Assembly: GCA_020632995.1 (NCBI GenBank)
Contig: JACKEN010000001.1
Span: forward strand, 1,148,001 to 1,212,000
DNA from: Deltaproteobacteria bacterium
Lineage (GTDB): Bacteria; Myxococcota; Kuafuiibacteriia; Kuafuiibacteriales; Kuafuiibacteriaceae
Reading direction: 5' to 3'
DNA length: 64,000 nt
The stretch's first letter is position 1, and every line of letters begins with the position of its first letter. The notes beneath the pieces were generated by a model that was not told where the DNA came from, ran no database searches, and was given only the letters and a program-made list of their open reading frames with translations. Made by a program: the position numbers and the translations under genes. Below, piece by piece: positions 38,401-45,269 of this stretch.

Positions 38401-38889
38401 CGCCGGCAAGCGCTCTTGCCCCGGCGCCTGGGCCCGGGCCAGGACCTCGAGCATCGCGTCGACCTGCTGGGGGAGGGCGGGGTCGAGGGCCTTCACGCCC
38501 AGCTCGGCCTTCATCAGCTCGCTCGGGAGCTGGAACAGGGCCGCGGCCTTCACCCCGAAGGCCGCCTTGAGCTCGCGCCGGAGCCGGCGGGAGAGGAGCC
38601 GCTCGGCCTGCTGCTCCTCGGCAGACTCCGGACCGCCCCGCATGGAGAGCCGGCCGTCGATCGCCTGCATCAGCGCCGCCATCGGCCGCACCGCGTTGGA
38701 GGTCGCGAGCGGGGTGTGCTCCTGCGCCCCACGGTACCCGGCCCGCAGCGCCTCGGGCGGGGCATCGGGCCCCGTGGGCGCCGCCTTCGGGGCGGGCGCG
38801 GCGGGGCGCGCGGCCACGGGGGCGGGCTCCGCGGGGGTGGCGCCCGAGGCGGGGCGGAGGCGGCCGTGAGCTGGGAGCTTGTCCACCAT
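35425..38889 (-). CDS. SNF2-type DEAD-like ATPase with long unrecognised N-terminal half
   Basis: An 1154-residue protein. The motor lies in the C-terminal half: Walker A LDTGMGKTLTAI (about 585-597), DEAQ box FFDEAQALKNP (about 678-688), motif III LTASPMEKNP, and motif VI QRTARLWRQGQ (about 1048-1058), the RxxRxGQ form of SNF2 proteins. The N-terminus starts with a Pro/Ala-rich stretch to about residue 50, then some 480 residues of helical and mixed structure that I do not recognise. The ATG at 38889 has no strong Shine-Dalgarno. SNF2 ATPases move along double-stranded DNA and remodel protein complexes. It is followed by a small coupled gene. Confidence 0.88.
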   Translation of the reverse strand: MVDKLPAHGRLRPASGATPAEPAPVAARPAAPAPKAAPTGPDAPPEALRAGYRGAQEHTPLATSNAVRPMAALMQAIDGRLSMRGGPESAEEQQAERLLSRRLRRELKAAFGVKAAALFQLPSELMKAELGVKALDPALPQQVDAMLEVLARAQAPGQERLPAPLVNRLFAARDELAPLLKQVVKREASPRDLYKVNQVLVPLLVDVARARGVYITGAAEDGASGFVVLRAMRANEKALAKLEQEDPAAYEIAVRRKATFAEYDANVQKVCARNNLEPETKRILGALVTVGADRATGEEVVFSPYHGALPMETFLTERRAYLEAKKVAERGEAAEVSVEALERLPDAVVDALLGEVRFASLTDDRAKQSGLTRILPVKAHEGADVVVEGRFKGLYVDQLVNQNGRMIEGAAYTYEPATGRSTKLPRRPELADQEPYITVTQKQERGALRDKLFLMMPFKQGEWTELRQAIRKLSERIPSIQYVAGSKNTSFYFDPKDFAVVRDTLKSVSLSSQALSSVKGYYRELAEAEQAAAPENLELYGLDKIGGFKRRMSGPDGEVRPVALSSKQRQAIAWLEANGGRGVCALDTGMGKTLTAIATMQKMLRDGLGDSDGTNGKFLFVCPPALRGNLAKEIHRFMTREAADELLRRVDVMSYAQFRNASNTKKLGGKPFRPERYGAVFFDEAQALKNPGNKTAQAALALNHPHKICLTASPMEKNPMEAYVLSCVANNIDLSHRTEGKQNRWEMRKFKARFCETFGGRIVGLKDDPLAQRDLHTWVKRNVFYADKRDLAEAPLPPLEQHSEAVIMPPEVEKAYRKSARAFGKAMEGMVSLFRDKGVLEEYVDDKGRARVRTNPDAKDKRIARAMGIGMASVIKELNDLANMPEKLVPGAGYPKIDAAARIVKDRLRASGGTSRAILFSDDREMVLKTAEQMSRRIPGKLHAACLNDSIRVFKNGKELTELGQHTLPFRQKAYRNDPDAPSNKTTNRHYPPSQWQQFVLAEVLSPHEDVQSATLLGQTYQTGQNLQAFDTAVHLDRDTWCSEDMNQRTARLWRQGQENPVTEYVLDAVYDDPKHGLDGTLDEVRRYHQVLEGELFNSVIKAAQTMELGAEWFEMRAQNTAFLKLDRETLELMVSPRLQRARPRGERDVDDQA

Positions 38890-39029
38890 GACGAGGGGAA
38901 GTCTGCCCCGGTTGCAGGGTGGCCCGCCAGGCCAAAAAGCCGCTAAATGTGTGACAAAAGCCCACTTGCGCGCACGCCTGCGAGCGTATCCGAGGGCTTG
39001 CGGGGCAGTCCGAAAATCGTTCCGCCCGC

Positions 39030-39281
39030 CTACGAGCCCCCGGCCTCGTCGTAGCCCTGGCGGTAGGCGTTCATCAGGCGCCCCCGCATGACGCTGTCGG
39101 GGCACACCAGGAGCTGCCGCTCGACCTTCGGCCGCCCCGCCTTGGCGTCGGCCCGACCGAGGGCGTGGGCGCCGTCCAGGCTGCAGTCCCGGGCGATCTG
39201 GGTGGAGGGCGTGCTGGCGGCGCAGCCGAGGCCCAACAGGGCGAGGCCGACGATGGCGAGCGGGCGCATGAGGCCGAGCAT
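39030..39281 (-). CDS. Small lipoprotein
   Basis: An 83-residue product. The signal MRPLAIVGLALLGLGC (from the second Met) has a lipobox with Cys at residue 20 of the listed protein. The mature part is charged and helical (SLDGAHALGRADAKAGRP, then MNAYRQGYDEAGG). The Gly/Ala-Asp-Ala-Lys-Ala-Gly spacing suggests a GxxGAxDA-like repeat of small periplasmic lipoproteins. The start could be 39269. The function is unknown. Confidence 0.7.
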   Translation of the reverse strand: MLGLMRPLAIVGLALLGLGCAASTPSTQIARDCSLDGAHALGRADAKAGRPKVERQLLVCPDSVMRGRLMNAYRQGYDEAGGS

Positions 39282-39416
39282 GCCAGCTCACGCCTTCGGG
39301 CGCAGCAGGGCATCGAACGCGGTCCGCGGGCGGGTCACCGGAGGGTCCCCCGAAGGGGTTATTGTTCGGCGAATAGTCGCCTGTCATGAGTTGGTGAGTC
39401 TGCGTCTAGAGCAAGG

Positions 39417-40058
39417 ATGAGTAAGTCACCCAGCAAGATCCGGAGGGAGAACAAGGTCGCGCTGGCGAAGATGCGGGACGCGCTCTCGGGCCGAGCGAAG
39501 ATGGACAGGTCCTACCAGATCGAGCTCGCGGACTATGGTCATCACGCGGCGATCCGCGACCTCGACGTGGACGCGAAGGCCAGGCTCTTCGTTCGAATCA
39601 CCGAGCGGGCGCGGGAGCTCGCTGGCCCGGGCGAGCGCCTGACCGCGCAGCACTTCATGAACGTGGTCCTGCGCCTCTGCCCCGACCCCTACGGGACCTG
39701 CGCTGGAGTCGCCGAGGAGCTGCTCGGAGCCGGCCTGGTCGGGCGGCCAGAGCTCGAGCCGGTGTCGGAGAAGGTGCTGGAGGCTTTCCGCGCTCAGGCG
39801 ACGTCGAGGGCTGGCGTGGTCGAGCCCAGCACCCTGATCGAGGTCGATAACTTCCTTCGCCATAAGTATGTCGCAGACCTGCGCATCGACGACCGAAGGG
39901 CGGCGGCCGAGAACCTCGCCGTCGAGGTGGCTCACGAGGGCGAGGCGGTCACCCCGGGCGCGGTGCGCGAGGCCATCTTCGACATGGCGAGACGCAGCGA
40001 CAAGCCATCCGGGCTCGCGATGTTGAACGCCCTGTACGCCGGGGGCGACGGGGAATGA
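39417..40058 (+). CDS. Uncharacterised soluble protein, first gene of a two-gene unit
   Basis: A 213-residue protein, highly charged and mostly helical, with no signal or membrane helix. Residues 1-30 are very basic. There is no domain I recognise. Recognisable landmarks are LTAQHFMNVVLRLCPDPYG near 75-93 and the helix-rich C-terminus (EAIFDMARRSDKPSGLAMLN). The next gene's ATG overlaps its stop (ATGA), so the two proteins are made together. Codon choice is somewhat less G/C biased than the neighbours, for example CATAAGTATGTC, which hints at acquisition. The function is unknown. Confidence 0.75.
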   Translation: MSKSPSKIRRENKVALAKMRDALSGRAKMDRSYQIELADYGHHAAIRDLDVDAKARLFVRITERARELAGPGERLTAQHFMNVVLRLCPDPYGTCAGVAEELLGAGLVGRPELEPVSEKVLEAFRAQATSRAGVVEPSTLIEVDNFLRHKYVADLRIDDRRAAAENLAVEVAHEGEAVTPGAVREAIFDMARRSDKPSGLAMLNALYAGGDGE

Positions 40059-41674
40059 GCGAGGTCGAGGACACGCGCGCGGGTCTCCGGAGGAACCTCG
40101 AGGCGCTCCTCGACCTCTTGCAGGTGCTCGAGGAGCGTAGGGTGTTCAAGCGCCCGGAGAACCGGTTGGCTCGGGACGAGGTCGTCCGGCGGCTGGTGTC
40201 GGCCGAGCGAAGGCTCGAACAAGAGGGCGCCGACCTCCCCGCGGTTAGAGAAGAGCTGATGCAGGCCCGCTTTCAGCTCCAGGAGCAGCAGCGGCTCCGC
40301 GGGCGACTCTGGGACTTCTTCTTCATGCGGAACGTGCTCCTCGTGGCGTTCCAGGTCTCGATGCTCGTCCTCGTCGTGTGGTGGTCCGCCAGCCCTTGCG
40401 GCCCGAGCGAGATCCTGAAGGTCCCCAAGATCTACGTCGCGCTGGGGGCCGCCGCAGCGATCATCAAGACGCTACACTGGATCCACCAGAAGACGTCCCG
40501 GCTGGACTACCGGCCCCGGTTCCTGACCACGTATCTCGTCGCCCCCTTCATGGGCGCCACGTCCGGGATGGTCAGCTACCTCGCGGTCTCCAGCGGCCTG
40601 CTCAGCCTGAACGCCACCCCGCCCAAGGAACAGGGCAGCCTGGCCCTGTTCGCGGTGACCATCGCGGTGGGTTGGAACTGGATGCCGGTCTTCGACTGGA
40701 TGGCGACCCTCGCGGCCCGCGTCCTCGCGAGCCAGGGTGCTCCGGCGCCGGCGAAGCCCGCCGCGGCCTCCGATGCGCGGCCCGCTGCGGCGGCCGACGA
40801 CCCCGCCTTCGCGCACCGCGACGTGCTCGATCGCGCGGTGGCCTACGCTCGTGAGCTCGGCGCGGTGGAGGCGGTGTCGTGGGGTCCGAAGTATGTGGGC
40901 GGCCAGCCCACGGCTGCGGTCGCGCTGCGGTTCCACGTGACCGAGAAGCGGGGCGCTCTCGACCCGAAGCGCCGCGTCGCGCCGACCTTCCTCGGGCTGC
41001 CAACGGACGTCGTGGTCTCGGCCAGCCTCCCTGAAGTGGACGCGCCGAGGCTCGACGCGGATCAGCCCAGACCCGTTGGCCCGGGCGCGGAGATCGGCCT
41101 GGCCCAGGACCGCGCCGCGCGCGGCACCCTCGGGGCCTGGCTGACGAAGGCCGACCGGGTCTTCGCGCTGACCGCGCGGCACGTGGTGTACCCCGGCGCG
41201 ACGAGGGCGCTCAGCAGCCCGGCCGGCAGCACCGCCGCCCCAAACGTGGTCGGCGAGCTCGCCGATTCGGACGAGGCGCTCGACGTCGCTTGGGCGACCG
41301 TCTCGAAGCCGCTCGCCGACCTCTCCGACCAGGTCGGGGGCCTCGGCCAGGCGTTCGAGGGCGTGCTCGATCTCGACGGCTTGCGCAGCGCGTCCGTCGA
41401 GCTCTCTGGGGCGGAGAGCGGCACGAACATCGTCTCGGGTACCGCCTCCTGGATGGTGCTCGTCGACTCGGGCGAGCGGAAGCTGCTCGTGGAGACCGGC
41501 GCACAGCGGATCGGCCCCGGTGATGCGGGCGCGGTGTGGTTCGTGCGCGACCAGGCGAAAGCGGCCGCGATGCACACCCGGACCATCACCTTCGGGGGCG
41601 GCTTCGCCTCTGTGGCCACGCCGATGGCGGCGATCCTGGAGCGCACCGGCATGCGCCTGTGGCGAAGGCAGTAG
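40055..41674 (+). CDS. Membrane protein with degenerate trypsin-like C-terminal domain
   Basis: A 539-residue protein. Residues 1-85 are helical and charged (a coiled-coil candidate, LRRNLEALLDLLQVLEERRV). About three to four transmembrane helices follow (roughly 95-112, 128-143, 168-190 and 195-215), then an Ala/Pro linker. The last 290 residues resemble a trypsin-fold domain: the His block is FALTARHVVYPG with His 376, the Asp block is ALDVAWA with Asp 410, and the nucleophile block is GPGDAGAVWF with Ala 491 where Ser is expected. So the triad is broken. Translation is coupled to the preceding gene. A sensing or binding role rather than proteolysis is likely. Confidence 0.78.
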   Translation: MSEVEDTRAGLRRNLEALLDLLQVLEERRVFKRPENRLARDEVVRRLVSAERRLEQEGADLPAVREELMQARFQLQEQQRLRGRLWDFFFMRNVLLVAFQVSMLVLVVWWSASPCGPSEILKVPKIYVALGAAAAIIKTLHWIHQKTSRLDYRPRFLTTYLVAPFMGATSGMVSYLAVSSGLLSLNATPPKEQGSLALFAVTIAVGWNWMPVFDWMATLAARVLASQGAPAPAKPAAASDARPAAAADDPAFAHRDVLDRAVAYARELGAVEAVSWGPKYVGGQPTAAVALRFHVTEKRGALDPKRRVAPTFLGLPTDVVVSASLPEVDAPRLDADQPRPVGPGAEIGLAQDRAARGTLGAWLTKADRVFALTARHVVYPGATRALSSPAGSTAAPNVVGELADSDEALDVAWATVSKPLADLSDQVGGLGQAFEGVLDLDGLRSASVELSGAESGTNIVSGTASWMVLVDSGERKLLVETGAQRIGPGDAGAVWFVRDQAKAAAMHTRTITFGGGFASVATPMAAILERTGMRLWRRQ

Positions 41675-41679
41675 CCGCG

Positions 41680-41691
41680 CCCCGTTCGGGG
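41680..41691. terminator. Short hairpin between convergent genes
   Basis: CCCCGTTCGGGG has a GC-only 4-base stem with a GTTC tetraloop and lies in the 26-base gap between the convergent genes ending at 41674 and 41701. It could act as a bidirectional terminator. No T-run follows, so the call is weak. Confidence 0.3.
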
Positions 41692-41700
41692 TCCGATGGC

Positions 41701-42258
41701 CTAGGCCTTCGGGCGCAGCAACGCCTCGATCTCGGTCTGCAGGCGGGTCTCGGTGACGTTGCCCCGGTGCACCGCTCGGATCTCCCCGTCGGCGTCGAGG
41801 AGCACCACGGTCGGGGTGGCGTAGATCCCGTAGGCGTCGGTGACCTTGCCCCCCACGTCGACCACCACCGGGTAGCGCACCTGGCGGCGCTCCACGAAGG
41901 CGATCAGCTCCGCCTCGCTCTCCTCGACCTGGCTCATGGAGACGATGGTGAAGCCCTCGGCCCTGTAGCGCTCGTAGAGCCGGTTCAGCTTGGGGGTGGC
42001 GCCCACGCAGCCCACGCAGGAGGGGCTGAAGAAGTCGAGCAAGACGACCTGCCCACGCAGGGCCGACAGCTGCACGGTGCCGCCGCCGTCGAGCCGGGGC
42101 GCCTGGAAGTCGGGCGCAGGCTCTCCTGCACCGGGAGGCGCGGGCCCGAGCTGGACCAACGCGATCTTCACCACGAGCGAGGCGCCCACCGCCACCAGCG
42201 CGGCGATGAAGAGCCCGCCCACCAGCTTGTAGGCCCGCCTGCCGCCGTCGAAGCTCAC
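41701..42258 (-). CDS. TlpA/ResA-like thioredoxin, membrane-anchored
   Basis: A 185-residue protein. An N-terminal hydrophobic helix (about residues 13-32, GGLFIAALVAVGASLVVKIAL) anchors it in the inner membrane. The periplasmic thioredoxin fold has the redox pair in DFFSPSCVGCVGATPKLN (C-x2-C) and the cis-Pro region YGIYATPTVVLLD. TlpA-like proteins reduce or rearrange disulfides in the periplasm, often for cytochrome c or copper-site assembly. The start is the GTG at 42258, which overlaps the stop of the DUF434 gene (GTGA), so the two are coupled. Confidence 0.92.
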   Translation of the reverse strand: MSFDGGRRAYKLVGGLFIAALVAVGASLVVKIALVQLGPAPPGAGEPAPDFQAPRLDGGGTVQLSALRGQVVLLDFFSPSCVGCVGATPKLNRLYERYRAEGFTIVSMSQVEESEAELIAFVERRQVRYPVVVDVGGKVTDAYGIYATPTVVLLDADGEIRAVHRGNVTETRLQTEIEALLRPKA

Positions 42259-43004
42259 CCGTGGCCTCCGTCCGTGTGAGCCGCCGGGGCCCCGTCCAGG
42301 TTCAACACCCAGGGCGAGATCCGCGACCGCTCCACCGTGATCCGGGCGAGGTTCACCCAGGCCTCCGCCACCTCGAGGATCGCCCCGTCGGCCGTGGCGA
42401 CCAGGGGCTCGCCCTTCAGCACGGGGTCGGGGTTGGGGACGGTCTCGGCCCGCCAAGGCCAGCCGTGGGCCGCGGCGAGGGCCTCCACCTGGGCGGCGAG
42501 GCGGCCGCTGTGTGAGACGGGGGCGTCGAAGAGCCACCACACCGACGCGGGTGGGGCCGCGCCGAGGGTGCGGCCGACCGCCACCAGCGCGGCCTCGGTC
42601 TCCTCGGTCTCGAGGAAGCGCCCGTGCATGCTCGCCATGTCCCGCAGGCACCCGTCGCGCCCCAACAGGAGCACCCCGCCGGCCAGGGCCGCCTCGACCG
42701 TGAGGAGCACGTTGAAGCCGTCCACCGCCAGCGCGCGCCCGCCCGCCGCCTCGAGCGCGCGCTGCCGGGCCAGCCGGCGGGCCACCGCGTCCTCGCCCGC
42801 CGCGCAGCGCATCACCGCGCGGCGCTGGCGCTCGGTGAGCTGGTACCGGTCTCCGGTCAGGGTCCCCACCGCCTTGGACGAGTACCCCCGGCTCAGGAGC
42901 CAGCTCGCGTCGTGGGTAGCGGCCCTGAGGCGGGGGAGGGCGTCCGGGCCGAAGGAGGCGGCGTCCTCGGGGTCCGGGCCCCGGTGGCGGCGGCGCTCGG
43001 GCAC
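42255..43004 (-). CDS. DUF434 family protein
   Basis: A 249-residue protein that begins VPERRRHRGPDPEDAASF, the typical opening of DUF434 proteins, followed by LLSRGYSSKAVGTLTGDRYQL and a conserved VDGFNVLLTVEAAL block. The second half matches the companion domain usually fused to DUF434 (WWLFDAPVSHSGRLAAQV). The Asp/Asn residues in VDGFN and LFDAPVS suggest a PIN- or NYN-like nuclease fold, which is an inference. I chose the GTG at 43004, since family members start just before the RRxHRGP motif; an ATG at 43052 would add 16 residues. It is coupled to the thioredoxin gene and divergent from the aminotransferase-fold gene. Confidence 0.85.
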   Translation of the reverse strand: MPERRRHRGPDPEDAASFGPDALPRLRAATHDASWLLSRGYSSKAVGTLTGDRYQLTERQRRAVMRCAAGEDAVARRLARQRALEAAGGRALAVDGFNVLLTVEAALAGGVLLLGRDGCLRDMASMHGRFLETEETEAALVAVGRTLGAAPPASVWWLFDAPVSHSGRLAAQVEALAAAHGWPWRAETVPNPDPVLKGEPLVATADGAILEVAEAWVNLARITVERSRISPWVLNLDGAPAAHTDGGHG

Positions 43005-43069
43005 CCCCGGAGGGTAGCACGGCGCGTCAGAGCTTGGCCCAGGCGACAGCATTTGCCACAGTGCGCAAG

Positions 43070-44839
43070 ATGCAGCAGCGCGGGGATCGGCTGATCGAGT
43101 CCATCAAGTGCTCGATCATCGGGGATGACCACGTGATCGAGGGGCCCTTCGGGCCGCGGCGGGTGACCTACGCGGACTACACCGCGTCCGGGCGGTCGCT
43201 CTCGTTCATCGAGGACTTCATCCGGGACGAGGTGATGGCGCTCTACGCCAACACCCACACCGAGACCTCGGGCACGGGCCTGCAGACCACCCGGCTGCGC
43301 GAGGACGCCCGGGCGATCCTCCACCGCGCGATGGGCTGCACCGACGAGGACGTGGTGATCTTCTGCGGCTCGGGGGCCACCGGCGCGATCAACAAGATGG
43401 TCGACGTCCTCAACCTGCGCATCCCGGCCGACCTCGACGCCCGCTACCACTTCAAGGACCAGATCCCGAAGGAGGAGCGCCCGGTGGTGTTCATCGGGCC
43501 CTACGAGCACCACTCGAACGAGCTGCCGTGGCGCGAGTCGATCTGCGACGTGGTGACGATCGACGAGGACAGCGACGGTCGCATCGACAAGCAGGTCCTG
43601 GAGCAGGCGCTCCAGAAGTACCAGGCGCGCCCGCTGAAGATCGGCAGCTTCTCCGCCGCGAGCAACGTGACCGGCATCGGCTCCGACACCGCGGGCATCG
43701 CGGTGCTCCTGCACAAGTACGGCGCCCTGTCGTTCTGGGACTTCGCCGCCGCCGGGCCTTACGTGGACATCGAGATGAACATGCGGGGCTCGGGCCCCGA
43801 CGGGCACCTCGCCTACAAGGACGCGGTCTTCATCTCCCCCCACAAGTTCATCGGCGGCCCCGGCACCCCGGGGGTGCTGGTGGTGAAGAAGAAGCTCCTC
43901 AAGAACCGCGTCCCCACCCAGCCGGGCGGCGGCACCGTGGCCTACGTGAACCCGGTGGAGCACCAGTACCTCGACGACCCCGTGCACCGCGAAGAGGGCG
44001 GCACCCCCGCGATCATCGAGAGCATCCGGGCCGGGCTGGTGTTCCAGCTCAAGGAGGCGGTGGGCCACGAGGCCATCCAGCGCCACGAGAAGGCCTTCAT
44101 CGACAAGGCCATCGACACCTGGAACGCCCACCCCAACATCACCATCCTGGGCAACACCAAGGCGTGGCGCCTCTCGATCGTCTCGTTCCTCGTGCACCAC
44201 GCCAAGCGCTACCTCCACCACAACTTCGTGGTGGCGCTCCTCAACGACCTGTTCGGGATCCAGGCCCGCGGCGGCTGCTCCTGCGCCGGCCCCTATGGCC
44301 ACCGCCTCCTCGGAATCGACCTCACCACCTCCCGGGAGTTCGAGAACGAGATCATCCGCGGCTGCGAGGGCATCAAGCCGGGTTGGGTCCGGGTGAACTT
44401 CAACTACTTCATCTCCGACGTGGTGTTCGAGTACATCCTCGAGGCGGTGAAGCTGGTGGCGGAGGAGGGCTGGAAGCTCCTGCCGTACTACACGTTCGAG
44501 CCCAACACCGGCCTGTGGTACCACCGCGCAGGGCGCCCTGCGCCGCGGCGGCGCCTGTCGGACCTCGACTACTCGTCCGGCCGCCTCGAGTACCCGAGCC
44601 GCCACGCCACCGAGACGCAACGCGCCTTGCCGAGCTACCTCGAGCAGGCGCGGGAGATCATCGCCCGGGCGGTGAAGGAGTACCAGGGCTGGCGCCCGGC
44701 CGAGGCCCCGGTGCTCACCGAGAACTTCGAGCACCTGCGCTGGTTCCCGCTCCCCAACGAGGTGCTGGCGGAGCTGCAGGGCGGGGCGGCCAAGCAGTGC
44801 GTAGGGCCCTTGCGGGTGCTCGACGCGGGGCGAGGCTAG
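43070..44839 (+). CDS. Large class V aminotransferase-fold PLP enzyme
   Basis: A 589-residue protein. The PLP Lys is in ISPHKFIGGPGTPG (about residue 260), preceded by SFWDFAAAGPYVDIEMN with the Asp that pairs with the pyridine nitrogen. CGSGATGAINKMV near residue 105 is the phosphate-binding loop. GPYEHHSNELPWRE has the His that stacks on PLP. A Cys pair in RGGCSCAGPYGH (about residue 402) sits where cysteine desulfurases carry their active Cys. The C-terminal 100 residues are an extension. It may be a cysteine desulfurase-like enzyme, but the family is broad. The start is the ATG at 43070, with a GTG at 43061 as alternative. Confidence 0.87.
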   Translation: MQQRGDRLIESIKCSIIGDDHVIEGPFGPRRVTYADYTASGRSLSFIEDFIRDEVMALYANTHTETSGTGLQTTRLREDARAILHRAMGCTDEDVVIFCGSGATGAINKMVDVLNLRIPADLDARYHFKDQIPKEERPVVFIGPYEHHSNELPWRESICDVVTIDEDSDGRIDKQVLEQALQKYQARPLKIGSFSAASNVTGIGSDTAGIAVLLHKYGALSFWDFAAAGPYVDIEMNMRGSGPDGHLAYKDAVFISPHKFIGGPGTPGVLVVKKKLLKNRVPTQPGGGTVAYVNPVEHQYLDDPVHREEGGTPAIIESIRAGLVFQLKEAVGHEAIQRHEKAFIDKAIDTWNAHPNITILGNTKAWRLSIVSFLVHHAKRYLHHNFVVALLNDLFGIQARGGCSCAGPYGHRLLGIDLTTSREFENEIIRGCEGIKPGWVRVNFNYFISDVVFEYILEAVKLVAEEGWKLLPYYTFEPNTGLWYHRAGRPAPRRRLSDLDYSSGRLEYPSRHATETQRALPSYLEQAREIIARAVKEYQGWRPAEAPVLTENFEHLRWFPLPNEVLAELQGGAAKQCVGPLRVLDAGRG

Positions 44840-44840
44840 G

Positions 44841-45269
44841 ATGAGCGCCGAGCCCCAGCACCCCGCCCTCCGCGACGCGTGGTGGGCCTTCCTCGAGGCG
44901 CGCTTCACCGACCGCGCCACCCTCGCCGCCGGCCTGGCCGAGCTGGACGCCCCGGCGCTGGTCTCGCTCGCCGCCCACGTCATCGTGGCCCGGAACCTGG
45001 TCCGCGCCCGCGATCAGGGCCCCGAGATCGAGGGGCAGCGCCTGAACCCCCTCGCCACCGAGGAGCTCACCGAGTGGATCGTGGGCAAGGGCAGGGCGTC
45101 GTGGCGCTCATGCCTCGGGGCGCCGGACGCGCTCCTCGCGCGCCTGTACGCGCGCTTCCTCGAGGCGAGCTCACCCCAGCTCCTGGGGGAGATTTTCCAC
45201 GCCTACACCGCGCGGGGCGCGGGTGACCTGAACGACGCGGTGGACGCCTACCTGGCCGCCGACGCGTAG
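44841..45269 (+). CDS. Uncharacterised 142-residue protein
   Basis: A helical acidic protein (ALRDAWWAFLEARFTDRATLAAG, then ELDAPALVSLAAHVIVARN) with no signal peptide or domain I recognise. It starts one base after the class V aminotransferase-fold gene stop and is surely cotranscribed, so it may act with that enzyme. The convergent GMC oxidoreductase gene abuts it with no gap (45269/45270). Confidence 0.75.
   Translation: MSAEPQHPALRDAWWAFLEARFTDRATLAAGLAELDAPALVSLAAHVIVARNLVRARDQGPEIEGQRLNPLATEELTEWIVGKGRASWRSCLGAPDALLARLYARFLEASSPQLLGEIFHAYTARGAGDLNDAVDAYLAADA

Noticed and set aside
41701..43020. A single 439-codon frame spanning the thioredoxin and DUF434 genes
   Set aside because: The thioredoxin start (GTG at 42258) overlaps the DUF434 stop. 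The upstream part of the long frame is out of frame with the DUF434 protein and has no motif, so it is not a fusion.
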